Shown: piece by piece, positions 33,768-42,777 of the stretch | Numbering within the stretch: position 1 is the first letter of the stretch | Layout of the letters: each line of letters opens with the position of its first letter | From: Candidatus Gastranaerophilales bacterium HUM_9 | GTDB taxonomy: Bacteria; Cyanobacteriota; Vampirovibrionia; Gastranaerophilales; Gastranaerophilaceae | NCBI GenBank assembly: GCA_002103075.1 | Contig: DABG01000009.1 | Coordinates: forward strand, 1 to 64,000 | Reading direction: 5' to 3' | DNA length: 64,000 nt | Made by a program: the position numbers and the translations under genes | Notes under the pieces: model-generated | The model's database searches: none | Seen by the model: only the letters and a program-made list of their open reading frames with translations | Told to the model about the DNA's origin: nothing

Positions 33768-33801
33768 GTTGTAAAAACAACAGACACGTTGTAAAAACAA
33801 T
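33768..33801. promoter_or_regulatory. Two TTGT-N4-ACAA operators in the crp/fnr-grcA intergenic region
   Basis: GTTGT-AAAA-ACAAC at 33768-33781 (perfect) and GTTGT-AAAA-ACAAT at 33788-33801, exactly 20 bases apart, so on the same helix face. A TATACT -10 lies at 33804-33809. The predicted start near 33816 puts the centre of the first site at about -41.5, the classic class II activator position, and the second near -21.5. Confidence 0.65.
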
Positions 33802-33840
33802 TGTATACTAAAAATATAAAGAAAGCAAAAGGAGAAAATT

Positions 33841-34080
33841 ATGACAGCAACACAACAAGAAGAAAACTTAATCAGTTTATTAGATGGCTACGTATCAAAA
33901 GGTGGACACCACTTAAACGTAAACGTATTTAACAGAGAAACGCTACTAGACGCACAAAAACACCCTGAAAACTACCCTCAATTAACAGTTAGAGTTTCAG
34001 GCTACGCTGTGAACTTTATAAAACTTACAAAAGAACAACAAGACGATGTTATTTCAAGAACATTCCATAACGCTATTTAA
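33841..34080 (+). CDS. grcA: Stand-alone glycyl-radical domain protein, GrcA (YfiD)-like
   Basis: Seventy-nine residues match the C-terminal glycyl-radical domain of pyruvate formate-lyase and Grc[39 protein letters not shown] and [11 protein letters not shown]. The radical would sit on Gly54 in R51-V-S-G-Y. GrcA is a 'spare part' that repairs PFL whose radical site was cleaved by oxygen. This one lacks the ~45 extra N-terminal residues of E. coli GrcA. AAAGGAG precedes the ATG. It is monocistronic with its own terminator and a likely Crp/Fnr-controlled promoter. No PFL gene is in the window. Confidence 0.88.
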   Translation: MTATQQEENLISLLDGYVSKGGHHLNVNVFNRETLLDAQKHPENYPQLTVRVSGYAVNFIKLTKEQQDDVISRTFHNAI

Positions 34081-34103
34081 TCGACAACTCCATCTCCAAA
34101 TAC

Positions 34104-34136
34104 AAATAGTCCTCAAGTAATTTTGAGGGCTATTTT
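34104..34136 (+). terminator. Intrinsic terminator after grcA
   Basis: AATAGTCCTCAA pairs with TTGAGGGCTATT (one G-T pair) around a six-base loop, followed by TT. It also lies just after the convergent TPR gene's stop. Confidence 0.8.
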
Positions 34137-34150
34137 AATAATATAATCAT

Positions 34151-35812
34151 TTAATGACTGACTTCAACTTCTACGTCTGTAATAACTCTTTTCATAACCT
34201 CTGACCAATCGTTTTCAGTCACACATTGAAAAGGTTTAACAGACTTATACCAAACAACATCATTACCTGATAAATCAAACCACCTATAATTTGGATACTT
34301 GTTAAATATTCCAAAAGTTTTTACACCCAAAGCACCTGCCAAGTTCAACAAAACATTATCCGTTGTAACAAATAAATCCATTGAAGCTAGAGCATTTGCA
34401 GTGTCTAAAAAATCATCAAAACTTTTACCCAAATCAATTATATTTATATCAGATGGCACATCATTAAGTGCCTTTGCAGCCTCTCCAACTTGAAAAGAAT
34501 ACAATTGAACACCAGTAATTTTTGCTAATGAATAAAACTCTTTTAACTCAATATCTCTACCACCATAATTTGCAGAGATATCACCACTATATGCAATACC
34601 AATTTTATAAGACTTTGTGCCTAATTCAACAATTTTAGAATTATTCAAATATTTTTTATCATAAGGAATAAAACAAGAATCAACGCCCAAAGGATATGGT
34701 AAATCCATCAATGGCATGTGCAAATATGGTTTATTGCCAACATACTGCAACGCTTCTTGTATATTATCAAATATTTTTATACCATCAGAAGTTATTGAAG
34801 AATTCTTGAATAAATTAATCAATTTATCCTGTAGAACAAGTACAACCTCTTTTGCATATTGTTTTATTAACGGCAAAAACCTACCATACATAATAGAATC
34901 GCCAAAACCCTCTTCATAGTGAATCAACAAAATTTTATCAGAGATATCATCTATATAATTCCATTTATTAGAAATTGTTAAAATATCTTTTGGATAACCC
35001 ACCGGATAATTTTCAAGCTCAAAACGTTCTTGAAAAAATTTACACCCTTTTTGAATATTTCCCCAACTAAATTCATACAAGCCATAATTTAGTGCATGTC
35101 TTGGAGTATGAGCTAATTCCATAAGTTTAGGATAAAACTCTTTTACCTTTTCAGTATCGTGTAATTTTTCATATACAGTCAATAAACTTTTCACAAAATT
35201 AGGGTCATTTGGAGCTAATTCATAAGCCTTTTTAAAATAATATAACTGTTTTTCTAAAGAATCAGGCTCATTAATATCTGCGTATAAATGTCCAATTGAA
35301 TTGTAAGCTAGAGCGTTTGTGTTATCCAATTCAATAAATTTTTCAAAATATTCAATAGCTTTTTCGGGGATATCTAACGCACAATAATAAAAATTAGCTA
35401 ATGCATGATACGTTGTTTTTTTATTTGTAGAAAGATTTTGATAAACATCAACTAGAGCAATTGCTTCATTTTCTTTTCCAAACTTGGCTAATACATAAGC
35501 AAACTTATAAAAATCTGTTGGTAAAAATGTTGTAATATGCAATAAAATATAATAAATCAACAAGGCACTCAACCAAAGATTTTGGCTCCAAACATCATCT
35601 GCCATTGCTCGAATATTTTCTTTATACTCTTCATTATCAGATTCTGCTATTTTCTGTAAATTTTCAAACGGAAATTCAAATGGTGCAAAAAACTCTTCTG
35701 GATTATTTTGAGATAACAATGCATCCCAAACAATATTTTCTAAATTATTGTATACATCTTCCGGAATTCGTTTTTCAAATGGCGGAATAGATACTAACTG
35801 TCGTCTTTCCAT
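34151..35812 (-). CDS. TPR protein with GT9/O-GlcNAc-transferase-like glycosyltransferase domain
   Basis: A 553-residue protein. Residues 100-255 hold several tetratricopeptide repeats (for example ALAYNSIGHLYADINEP...YYFKKAYELAPNDPNFV). From about 285 on is a glycosyltransferase-like Rossmann half: ILLIHYEEGFGDSIMYGRFLPL, the segment HMPLMDLPYPLGV, GIAYSGD, and a late FVTTDNVLLNLAGALGVKTFGI, the typical donor-site helix of heptosyltransferase/OGT-type folds. Such proteins add sugars to lipids, glycans or proteins. It ends an operon with a GH13 enzyme and an XRE regulator, which suggests a carbohydrate context. Donor and acceptor are unknown. Confidence 0.8.
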   Translation of the reverse strand: MERRQLVSIPPFEKRIPEDVYNNLENIVWDALLSQNNPEEFFAPFEFPFENLQKIAESDNEEYKENIRAMADDVWSQNLWLSALLIYYILLHITTFLPTDFYKFAYVLAKFGKENEAIALVDVYQNLSTNKKTTYHALANFYYCALDIPEKAIEYFEKFIELDNTNALAYNSIGHLYADINEPDSLEKQLYYFKKAYELAPNDPNFVKSLLTVYEKLHDTEKVKEFYPKLMELAHTPRHALNYGLYEFSWGNIQKGCKFFQERFELENYPVGYPKDILTISNKWNYIDDISDKILLIHYEEGFGDSIMYGRFLPLIKQYAKEVVLVLQDKLINLFKNSSITSDGIKIFDNIQEALQYVGNKPYLHMPLMDLPYPLGVDSCFIPYDKKYLNNSKIVELGTKSYKIGIAYSGDISANYGGRDIELKEFYSLAKITGVQLYSFQVGEAAKALNDVPSDINIIDLGKSFDDFLDTANALASMDLFVTTDNVLLNLAGALGVKTFGIFNKYPNYRWFDLSGNDVVWYKSVKPFQCVTENDWSEVMKRVITDVEVEVSH

Positions 35813-35834
35813 TAAATTTGCTCACAATACAAAA

Positions 35835-36239
35835 CTAATCTTTTAATTGAAACACACATTTACTACAATGTGCTTTTGGTTTCAACACCAAATTATCTTC
35901 CAAATCATACATCTTTGCAATACGTGTAATCAAAGGAGCTCCACAACGAGGACAAGGTATATCCTTTACTCGTTGTAAAACCTTTTGTTTAATAGCCATC
36001 ATTACATCATCACCAATAATTATATCCTGATATCCACGCTCAAGTTTCATCAATTCTTCAGGTTCAATTTTTAATGCTTTTGCAAGTTTTTGACGAACAG
36101 TAACAGACAAAAACAAATCTTTGCCTGCTTCTATGTCTTCAATTATTGACAATTTAACATTAGATTTTTGGGCAAGTCCTTTTGCGGACATACCCAAATC
36201 ATCTCTTGTTTTTTGTACAAATGATGCTAATGTTTCCAT
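35835..36239 (-). CDS. XRE-family HTH regulator with C-terminal zinc ribbon
   Basis: A 134-residue protein. An XRE helix-turn-helix occupies about residues 5-65 (AKGLAQKSNVKLSIIEDIEAG). The C-terminus has a likely zinc site, C96-P-R-C99 and C125-S-K-C128. It lies 2 bases after the GH13 gene and 22 bases before the TPR glycosyltransferase gene, so it is cotranscribed and may regulate them. Its targets are unknown. Confidence 0.82.
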   Translation of the reverse strand: METLASFVQKTRDDLGMSAKGLAQKSNVKLSIIEDIEAGKDLFLSVTVRQKLAKALKIEPEELMKLERGYQDIIIGDDVMMAIKQKVLQRVKDIPCPRCGAPLITRIAKMYDLEDNLVLKPKAHCSKCVFQLKD

Positions 36240-36241
36240 TA

Positions 36242-38515
36242 TTACACTCTATCTAACTTATAAATTTTAAATTCAGCTGGCATCAATTTACCAATTGTCA
36301 ATTCTGACATAGGTACTTGTAAGCCCTCTTCTGAGAATTCTTCACCATTGAATTTATATTCAGATACAATCTGATAATCACAAGGTAAAACAATATTTTT
36401 ATCAAACACTTCTTTACCTTCTCTTAATTCAGTGTAAGAATTTCCATTTTCCTCAATAACAAACTTTTCTGTTGGTGACATATAGTTAGCAACAACTAAA
36501 AGAGCATCTTTTGCCTCTGTTTTAGAGATTTGCCAAGCTACAAAGCCATCTTCATCTTGTTTTATTATATGAGCTTCACCAGAATTAATAACAGGATTAT
36601 ATTTTACAAATCTGTCAATTGCATCAAAAACTTTAAAGAAATCTTCATCATCATTTCTTGTCATCGCAATTTCAGAACCAATTACAGCTTCTATACCTTT
36701 TTGTGTAAATGATTCATCACCATCAACATACAACATTGATCTTTGTGCGTTTTTACCTCCTGGCAAGAATTTATACTTAAACCATTTGAATAAAGCACCT
36801 TCTCTTCCTAATTGGGCTGGATATCTATCAATCGCTTCAAACTCACCATCTTGGTTATTATAAGTTTTTAAAATTGATAACGGTGTTTTATTTGAGTCTA
36901 ACTCTGTATTATAGTTAGATAATCGTGTATTATCTTCAACAATTTCTTCTGGATTTTTGAAACTTTGTGAAACAATATCATTTCCCCACAACAAATCGAA
37001 ACCCATATCCTTATGATATTCTTTATAATAATTATCCCACAACATATATTCAGCTAATGTTGCAAAATAAAGTACATTTTCTTTCATTTCAGAATTCAAT
37101 TTCCCTAAAACGTGTCTTGGAGCTCTGTAACTAATTGGGACACCGTCTTTTTCAGAAACTTCATCAACAATGTGATCAATATGGTCTACTCTAAAACCAT
37201 CAAAATTAAAGTATTCTTGAAGTTTTTTCATATAGTTTATGAAATAAACAACAACTTCGTGGTTTTCCTTACCATTTTCTAATTGAACGAAGTAGTAAGG
37301 AGTTTGACAATCCAAATTAGCATATTCTGTAACATCTTGTCCTTTATAATCAAAGTGCTTAAACATAGGATAAGATGCACATTCACTCATTCTATCAAAC
37401 ACAGGGACACCACAAGAGCACCAAGCACCCCCTGGAGCCGGCCACATACCCTCATGAATTAGAGCCTGCGTAATAAGTCCTTGATTAGTAATATCATGTT
37501 CTTCTAGTTTTTTAGAAGTACCAACTACTTGAGCAATTATACCTTTTACTTTTTTATGCAACTTGTCTTGAATAGATTTTTCAAGCATAGCAGATGATAA
37601 ATATTTTTTAGATTCTAACATTTCTTTATCTAATCTGTCATAAATTTCTTTGTAATAATCTGTCAAAGTTGCAGAGCCAGTTCTCATTGACTGCTTATAC
37701 ATTTCTTTAACAAGATTTATGTCATCAGCATTTAATTCTTTTGATAATTCAGCAGCAACTTTATCCACATATTTGTCTAATTCATCAACTAAACCGTTTA
37801 TATCGTACCATCTTGCAATATAAGGATTTGCCAAAACAGCCTTAGAAAAACGACCAGTTTGAGGTAATATATCATAAATAACAGGGTGACCTGCTAATTG
37901 AGCAAAATTGATAAATATTCTAACTTGTTCTGTTGCATCAGCTTCAGTCATTTCTTGAAGTTTTTCATCAGCTAAAACTGAGCTAGCTTCAGAAGATGAT
38001 GGAAGATAAGCACAACCAAATTCTCTTGGGTGAAATGGTATTAAATATACAGTAGTATTAAATATACCAGCTTCAACATTACCAGTAGGCAAAATTGCAA
38101 TTTGTCTTAACCAGTTCATCATAGTACCGGTTTTTTCAGCAGAATTATCACCTAAACCAGCTAAATTGATTAACTTAATATCATGCCCCTCTTTTTGTAT
38201 CCAATTTGAATTTGTAACCTTGTTTCTTGCTAATACACTTGAGTTTGTAAACTCAAATACACCATCTTTCAATACATTATTTTGAGTCCATTTTTGTTCA
38301 AGCACAAATAAAACTTCTTCATTTGAAAGTTCATTATTTGCTCTGTTATAAGAATAAGGGATATATCCGTATTTTCCCATCAAGTCAGATAAATAATCTT
38401 TTCTTTCTTGTGTAATATTATCAGTATTATACAAAGACTTTAAAGTCTGATACATTAAATTAACGGCTTCAACACGTTTTGAATCAGATTTTTTCTTGAA
38501 CAAAAATTCTAACAT
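36242..38515 (-). CDS. GH13-like glycosidase, large cytosolic form
   Basis: A 757-residue protein with no signal peptide. The barrel signs are late in the chain: YFNFDGFRVDHIDH with nucleophile D444, LAEYML with acid E489 and a possible third acid in SMLYVDGDESF (about 606). An early segment HPREFGCAYLPSS suits the start of the barrel. About 200 residues of helices lie inserted between early and late barrel elements, and a beta domain ends the chain. The size and insert are unlike simple alpha-amylases or sucrose phosphorylase. It probably acts on alpha-glucans or glycogen. It heads the operon with the XRE regulator and the TPR glycosyltransferase. Confidence 0.75.
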   Translation of the reverse strand: MLEFLFKKKSDSKRVEAVNLMYQTLKSLYNTDNITQERKDYLSDLMGKYGYIPYSYNRANNELSNEEVLFVLEQKWTQNNVLKDGVFEFTNSSVLARNKVTNSNWIQKEGHDIKLINLAGLGDNSAEKTGTMMNWLRQIAILPTGNVEAGIFNTTVYLIPFHPREFGCAYLPSSSEASSVLADEKLQEMTEADATEQVRIFINFAQLAGHPVIYDILPQTGRFSKAVLANPYIARWYDINGLVDELDKYVDKVAAELSKELNADDINLVKEMYKQSMRTGSATLTDYYKEIYDRLDKEMLESKKYLSSAMLEKSIQDKLHKKVKGIIAQVVGTSKKLEEHDITNQGLITQALIHEGMWPAPGGAWCSCGVPVFDRMSECASYPMFKHFDYKGQDVTEYANLDCQTPYYFVQLENGKENHEVVVYFINYMKKLQEYFNFDGFRVDHIDHIVDEVSEKDGVPISYRAPRHVLGKLNSEMKENVLYFATLAEYMLWDNYYKEYHKDMGFDLLWGNDIVSQSFKNPEEIVEDNTRLSNYNTELDSNKTPLSILKTYNNQDGEFEAIDRYPAQLGREGALFKWFKYKFLPGGKNAQRSMLYVDGDESFTQKGIEAVIGSEIAMTRNDDEDFFKVFDAIDRFVKYNPVINSGEAHIIKQDEDGFVAWQISKTEAKDALLVVANYMSPTEKFVIEENGNSYTELREGKEVFDKNIVLPCDYQIVSEYKFNGEEFSEEGLQVPMSELTIGKLMPAEFKIYKLDRV

Positions 38516-38748
38516 AATATATTACTCCTTATTACTATTTTTTTATTTTTTATTTTTATGTTATCATATAAAAGTCCTAATAACAATTATACGTAAATAT
38601 TATATACAAAATATTTAACTTTTTTTACAATTATATAAATAGCTTTATTAAGATTTGTAAAATAATATAAGCCGAATAACAAAAAGATTTGTTTAGGGTC
38701 ATTTGTTAAGTACGGGATAATATGAAAATAATTTCAAAGGAGAAAAAA

Positions 38749-38997
38749 ATGAACAAATTATCATTCATTACTGGTAGAGAAGCAGTTGGATTTATACCAA
38801 AAGCAGAAAAAGCTGCGACAAAGGCTGCTGGATATTTTAACCCAGCTGCTGTAACTGGCACACAAAAATCTGTAACAAAACAAGCTGAAGCTGGTATGAC
38901 TCCAGCAGTAAAAAGCTATGTTGCATCACACGCAGGTATCAACCCTGTAACAGTTGATTCAACTAAAGCTGGTACTAACATCGAATACTTCGGATAA
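38749..38997 (+). CDS. Small protein of unknown function
   Basis: Eighty-two residues from the ATG at 38749, chosen because an AAGGAG ribosome site lies 7 bases before it (an in-frame ATG at 38722 has none). It is rich in Ala, Thr and Lys, with a repeat-like AEKAATKAAGYFNPAAV and a final IEYFG. No signal peptide or membrane helix. It has its own terminator. Its high quality ribosome site and short length suggest good expression; the role is unknown. Confidence 0.6.
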   Translation: MNKLSFITGREAVGFIPKAEKAATKAAGYFNPAAVTGTQKSVTKQAEAGMTPAVKSYVASHAGINPVTVDSTKAGTNIEYFG

Positions 38998-39019
38998 TTC
39001 TTAATCCGATAGAAGATAT

Positions 39020-39049
39020 AAAAAGCTCTCATTTTTTGGGGGCTTTTTT
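39020..39049 (+). terminator. Intrinsic terminator after the 38749 gene
   Basis: AAAAAGCTCTC pairs with GGGGGCTTTTT (with G-T pairs) and ends in TTTTTT. Confidence 0.75.
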
Positions 39050-39165
39050 ATATTTCATATAAAAAGATTTTATAATTTTTGATATAATTAAATTGTCCAA
39101 AATACTAATGACAAAAATTTATAATTTTATTTAAAATTAACGTAAAAATATAAAAAGAGGTCTTT

Positions 39166-40065
39166 ATGATTTACAACAACATTCTAGAACTAATCGGCAA
39201 CACACCACTTGTAAAATACAACGACAATATAGCCTTAAAATTAGAGTTTTACAATCCATCTAATTCAGTAAAAGATAGAGCCAGTTATTCAATGATAGAA
39301 ACCGCTCAAGAAGAAGGCTTGATAAATAAATCTACAACAATAATAGAACCAACAAGTGGAAACACAGGAATCGGACTTGCAATGTGTTGTGCAGTTTTAG
39401 GATTAAAAATAATCATCGTCATGCCAGAAAACATGTCTGATGAAAGAAAGAAAATTATTAAAGGATATGGTGCCGAACTTGTTTTGACACCAGCAGCATT
39501 AGGAATGAAAGGTGCTGTTGATAAAGCATTAGAATTAAAAGAAGAATATCCAAATAGTTTTATACCAATGCAATTTTCAAATATGGCAAACCCAAAAGCT
39601 CACGAACTTGGAACAGCAAAAGAAATTTTTGAAGCAACAAATGGTGATATAGATATAATCGTTGCAGGAATTGGAACTGGCGGAACTGCAATAGGTATTA
39701 AAAACGGATTTAAGAACTTAAAACCTGAAGTAAAAGTTTTTGGAGTAGAACCTAAGGAAAGCCCTCTTTTAACAGAAAACCATGCAGGCCCTCACAAAAT
39801 TCAAGGAATAGGTGCAAACTTTGTCACTGACATTTATAAGTCCGGAGAACTTGATGGAATAATTGATATAAAAGGTGATAATGCTATAAAAGAAGCTAGA
39901 GAACTTGCTAAAACAAAAGGTATCTTATGTGGAATATCATCTGGTGCAAATGTAGCCGCTGCAAAACAATTAGCAGAAAAATACCCTGACAAGAAAATAG
40001 TTACTATCATCTGTGATTTTGGGGAACGATATTTATCAACGGAGTTGTTTAATGAAACTGTTTAA
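39166..40065 (+). CDS. cysK: Cysteine synthase (O-acetylserine sulfhydrylase)
   Basis: Makes L-cysteine from O-acetylserine and sulfide with pyridoxal phosphate. It has the PLP lysine K36 in SNSVKDRAS, the substrate loop [13 protein letters not shown], the phosphate-binding [10 protein letters not shown] and a late [12 protein letters not shown]. At 299 residues it is normal length. AGAGG precedes the ATG. It overlaps cysE by 14 bases, so both enzymes of cysteine synthesis are made together. Confidence 0.95.
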   Translation: MIYNNILELIGNTPLVKYNDNIALKLEFYNPSNSVKDRASYSMIETAQEEGLINKSTTIIEPTSGNTGIGLAMCCAVLGLKIIIVMPENMSDERKKIIKGYGAELVLTPAALGMKGAVDKALELKEEYPNSFIPMQFSNMANPKAHELGTAKEIFEATNGDIDIIVAGIGTGGTAIGIKNGFKNLKPEVKVFGVEPKESPLLTENHAGPHKIQGIGANFVTDIYKSGELDGIIDIKGDNAIKEARELAKTKGILCGISSGANVAAAKQLAEKYPDKKIVTIICDFGERYLSTELFNETV

Positions 40066-40705
40066 AACACTTAGAAAAATAAAAGATGATATAAAAGTAA
40101 TAAAAGAGAATGACCCTGCTGCAACGAGTATTCTCGAGATAATTTTTTGTTACCCAGGGTTTCAAGCATTGATGTCCCATAGATTTGCACACAAACTTAA
40201 ATCAATGGGAGTACCATTCATACCCAGATATATGTCTTATTTAACAAGAATAATTACAGGGATAGAAATTCACCCCTCTGCACAAATTGGAGAACGACTT
40301 TTTATAGATCACGGAGAAGGTGTTGTAATCGGAGAAACAACAATAATAGGGAATGACGTACTGATTTATCAGCAAGTAACACTTGGTGGAACCGGAAAAG
40401 AAACAGGGAAACGTCACCCAACTATTGGGAATAACGTTATAATAGGTGCTGGAGCAAAGGTACTTGGGAATATTACAATTTCTGATAATGTAAGAATTGG
40501 AGCAGGTTCTGTTGTTATAGATGATGTACCAGAACATTCTACTGTTGTAGGTATCCCTGGGAAAATTGTTCAACAAAAATATTTTAATGATGACGGAGTA
40601 CTTATGCACAATAGAATTCCTGACCCAATCAGCTGTGAACTGAATCGTCAAAAATATGAGATACTAGAGTTAAAAAATAGACTTGATAACTTGGATAAAA
40701 ACTAA
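40052..40705 (+). CDS. cysE: Serine O-acetyltransferase
   Basis: Acetylates serine to O-acetylserine for CysK. The start at 40052 ([14 protein letters not shown]) follows a CGGAG ribosome site; an earlier in-frame ATG at 40013 lies deep in cysK. The N-terminal helices are short ([29 protein letters not shown]), then comes the left-handed beta-helix of hexapeptide repeats ([58 protein letters not shown]). His in [10 protein letters not shown] is catalytic. At 217 residues it is the short form without a long N-domain. Confidence 0.95.
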   Translation: MKLFKTLRKIKDDIKVIKENDPAATSILEIIFCYPGFQALMSHRFAHKLKSMGVPFIPRYMSYLTRIITGIEIHPSAQIGERLFIDHGEGVVIGETTIIGNDVLIYQQVTLGGTGKETGKRHPTIGNNVIIGAGAKVLGNITISDNVRIGAGSVVIDDVPEHSTVVGIPGKIVQQKYFNDDGVLMHNRIPDPISCELNRQKYEILELKNRLDNLDKN

Positions 40706-40784
40706 AAAATATCCATAATAACTTAATCACCTAGTAACTTAATTACTTCTCTAGATTACTTCTTTAAATATCTTCATAAATATA

Positions 40785-40812
40785 TTGAAGAACACTCTTG
40801 TAGTAGTAAAAT
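40785..40812 (+). promoter_or_regulatory. Promoter of the MFS gene, leaderless
   Basis: TTGAAG, a 16-base spacer, TAAAAT, ending 9 bases before the ATG at 40822. No ribosome site is seen. Confidence 0.5.
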
Positions 40813-40821
40813 TATATTGTT

Positions 40822-42201
40822 ATGAAAAAATTGCCGATAGTTGAGATTATCCTAGTTATTCTAGGTTCTGTATTATATTTTGCAGCAAATATTCAAAGAG
40901 TTGCTGTTCCTGGGGCTGTATTTGATTTATTACAAAATGATTTACATACAACTGCTCAAAGTGTAGCTGATCTTGGTTCATATTTTATGTATATATATGC
41001 AGCCAGTCAATTAGTAATAGGTGTTTTAATAGCTAGATATGGTGGATTTAGAGTTGTAACATTTGGCTCTATATTATTCTTTGTTGGAAGTTTGTTATTT
41101 CCATTTTCACAAACACTTCCCCTTCTATATTTTAGTAGAGTTTTAATAGGTCTTGGTTCCGCAACATTCTATCTTGGTATGATTAATGAAACACGAAGAA
41201 TAGTTCCTAAAAAAAACTTTGGAGTAATTTTATCACTAATCCTATTAGTAGGTTATCTTGGTGGAATTGTAGCTAATGCTCCTCTTGTTGTTATGATAAA
41301 GAATCTTAATTGGCATCTACCTATGCTTGGTTCTGAATCAGCTTGTTGGAGAGAGTCATTTTTGATTGTGGCTATTGCAACAACTATTCTTTCTCTTGCA
41401 TTTATTATAATCAAATGCATTATACCAAAACGTCCTGTAGATAAAACTGTTCACCTAGACTTAGAACTATTTAAAGAAACTTTCAAAAACAAAAAAAACT
41501 ATAGTTTATATGCGTTTGCTTGTTTTAACTACGGATTATATTATGTTGTTCAAACCGTATGGGGTAAAAAATTTCTAGAAGATTTTTTCTCTATCCCTGA
41601 AATCAATTCAGCAATTGTTTTATCAGTAATGGGTGCTTTATATGCTGTTTCTGGTTCTATAATAGCATTTATGAGCAAAGCTGTTTTAAACAGAAGAACT
41701 ATTTTCTTAAAAATATCAAGTCTTAACACTTTAGTAGTATTCTTATCAATATTACTTATTACATGCTTCAATCTTAAATCTGAATTAGTTGGATATGTTG
41801 TAGCATTCTTCTTCTGTACAATATCTTTTGGAGCAAGTCTATCACCTTTATTAGTGCCGCTATTACATGATTATAACGGCTCTAGAGTTGCAAACACATC
41901 TGTTAGTATTATGACATCAGGATTCTATTTTGTAGTTGCTATCTTAGGTAATATTTCTGGATTTTTCCTAGACAAATTCACACCAGTAGGCAGCACAATT
42001 CATACAACTACATCATACATTGCTATCTTCACTCTTATGAGTATCCTTGCAATTATATCATTTATTAGTGTGTTCAAAATAGAAGAAAGTCAAAAAACCC
42101 TTAGACTTATTAACCACATAAACTACATTAAAGACAAAGATTCCACTGATGAAGAGCACTGGCATGATGAATATGAACACGATTTATATTCAAATGTTTA
42201 A
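40822..42201 (+). CDS. Major facilitator superfamily transporter
   Basis: A 459-residue protein with about twelve hydrophobic helices and the MFS loop pattern between helices 2 and 3 (ARYGGFRVVTFGSILFFVGS, a variant of G-x3-D-R-x2-G-R). A second half begins after a charged loop near residue 210. The last 40 residues are a charged cytosolic tail with HWHDEYEHD, an His/Asp/Glu patch that might bind metal. The substrate is unknown. It is a single-gene transcript. Confidence 0.88.
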   Translation: MKKLPIVEIILVILGSVLYFAANIQRVAVPGAVFDLLQNDLHTTAQSVADLGSYFMYIYAASQLVIGVLIARYGGFRVVTFGSILFFVGSLLFPFSQTLPLLYFSRVLIGLGSATFYLGMINETRRIVPKKNFGVILSLILLVGYLGGIVANAPLVVMIKNLNWHLPMLGSESACWRESFLIVAIATTILSLAFIIIKCIIPKRPVDKTVHLDLELFKETFKNKKNYSLYAFACFNYGLYYVVQTVWGKKFLEDFFSIPEINSAIVLSVMGALYAVSGSIIAFMSKAVLNRRTIFLKISSLNTLVVFLSILLITCFNLKSELVGYVVAFFFCTISFGASLSPLLVPLLHDYNGSRVANTSVSIMTSGFYFVVAILGNISGFFLDKFTPVGSTIHTTTSYIAIFTLMSILAIISFISVFKIEESQKTLRLINHINYIKDKDSTDEEHWHDEYEHDLYSNV

Positions 42202-42267
42202 TTTTTATAAATTATTTCTTTTCAACTAGCAAAATTTATTTTTTACATGCATTATTTATATACAAGA

Positions 42268-42279
42268 TTATAAGGGTAA
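42268..42279 (+). promoter_or_regulatory. TTATAAGGGTAA box before the 42283 gene
   Basis: Matches the TATATAA-N2-GTAA boxes at 25302, 51148 and (minus) 25036. Here it ends just 3 bases before the ATG, so if TATAAG is the -10 the mRNA is leaderless. Confidence 0.4.
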
Positions 42280-42282
42280 ATC

Positions 42283-42777
42283 ATGGATATAAGAAACAGT
42301 TCTTTAAACACAAATTTTAAAGCAGTAAGACTAAGTCCTGCACCAGATCAATGGAATCAAAGAGTATTAAATTCAGTTTTGCGTTCAAATTTTATTAGGG
42401 ATATTGTAAAAGAAGATGCTAAAAAAGAAAGGGATACCTTTATTAGCTTCGCTGAACACTTTGACCCAGCATATCCTGACTACACAAGATACAACCACAT
42501 GTTTGTTAACGTTACAGGGAACAACAAAGATATTACCCTTGGTTCACACTCAACTTATAGATATGAGTCAGCCCAGTTCTTAAAAAGAGCTAAAATCATT
42601 AAAACAGGACCTGACAAGCTAGATATTGATTTAGCATCACAAATTGATAATCTTGATTCACCAGAAAAAAGAAATATAAAAGAACCTATATCAAAATACA
42701 CGCTAGAAAGTCTTAGAAAACTTGCTGGTGGTATAATCATTGAAAAACCTAGAAATTACGAAAAATTCAGAGATTAA
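42283..42777 (+). CDS. Unknown protein with N-terminal TNFKAVRL tag
   Basis: A 164-residue protein, mostly helical and polar. Its first 17 residues fit the same pattern and spacing as the mTERF-like protein at 19666: M-(D/N)-I-(R/K), then T10-N11-F12-K13-x-(V/I)-(R/K)-L17. The rest (PDQWNQRVLNSVLRSN, a His/Tyr-rich middle and a long final helix) matches no family I know. No signal peptide or membrane helix. The shared tag could be a sorting or secretion signal. It converges with the class II aldolase gene, overlapping by 4 bases. Confidence 0.6.
   Translation: MDIRNSSLNTNFKAVRLSPAPDQWNQRVLNSVLRSNFIRDIVKEDAKKERDTFISFAEHFDPAYPDYTRYNHMFVNVTGNNKDITLGSHSTYRYESAQFLKRAKIIKTGPDKLDIDLASQIDNLDSPEKRNIKEPISKYTLESLRKLAGGIIIEKPRNYEKFRD

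Noticed and set aside
33768..33801. Possible start of a CRISPR-like repeat array
   Set aside because: Only two short copies of a palindrome with a 6-base gap; spacing of 20 bases and the position before a promoter fit operators, not an array.
36242..38515. Sucrose phosphorylase
   Set aside because: The protein is far longer than that family and has a large insert between early and late barrel elements.
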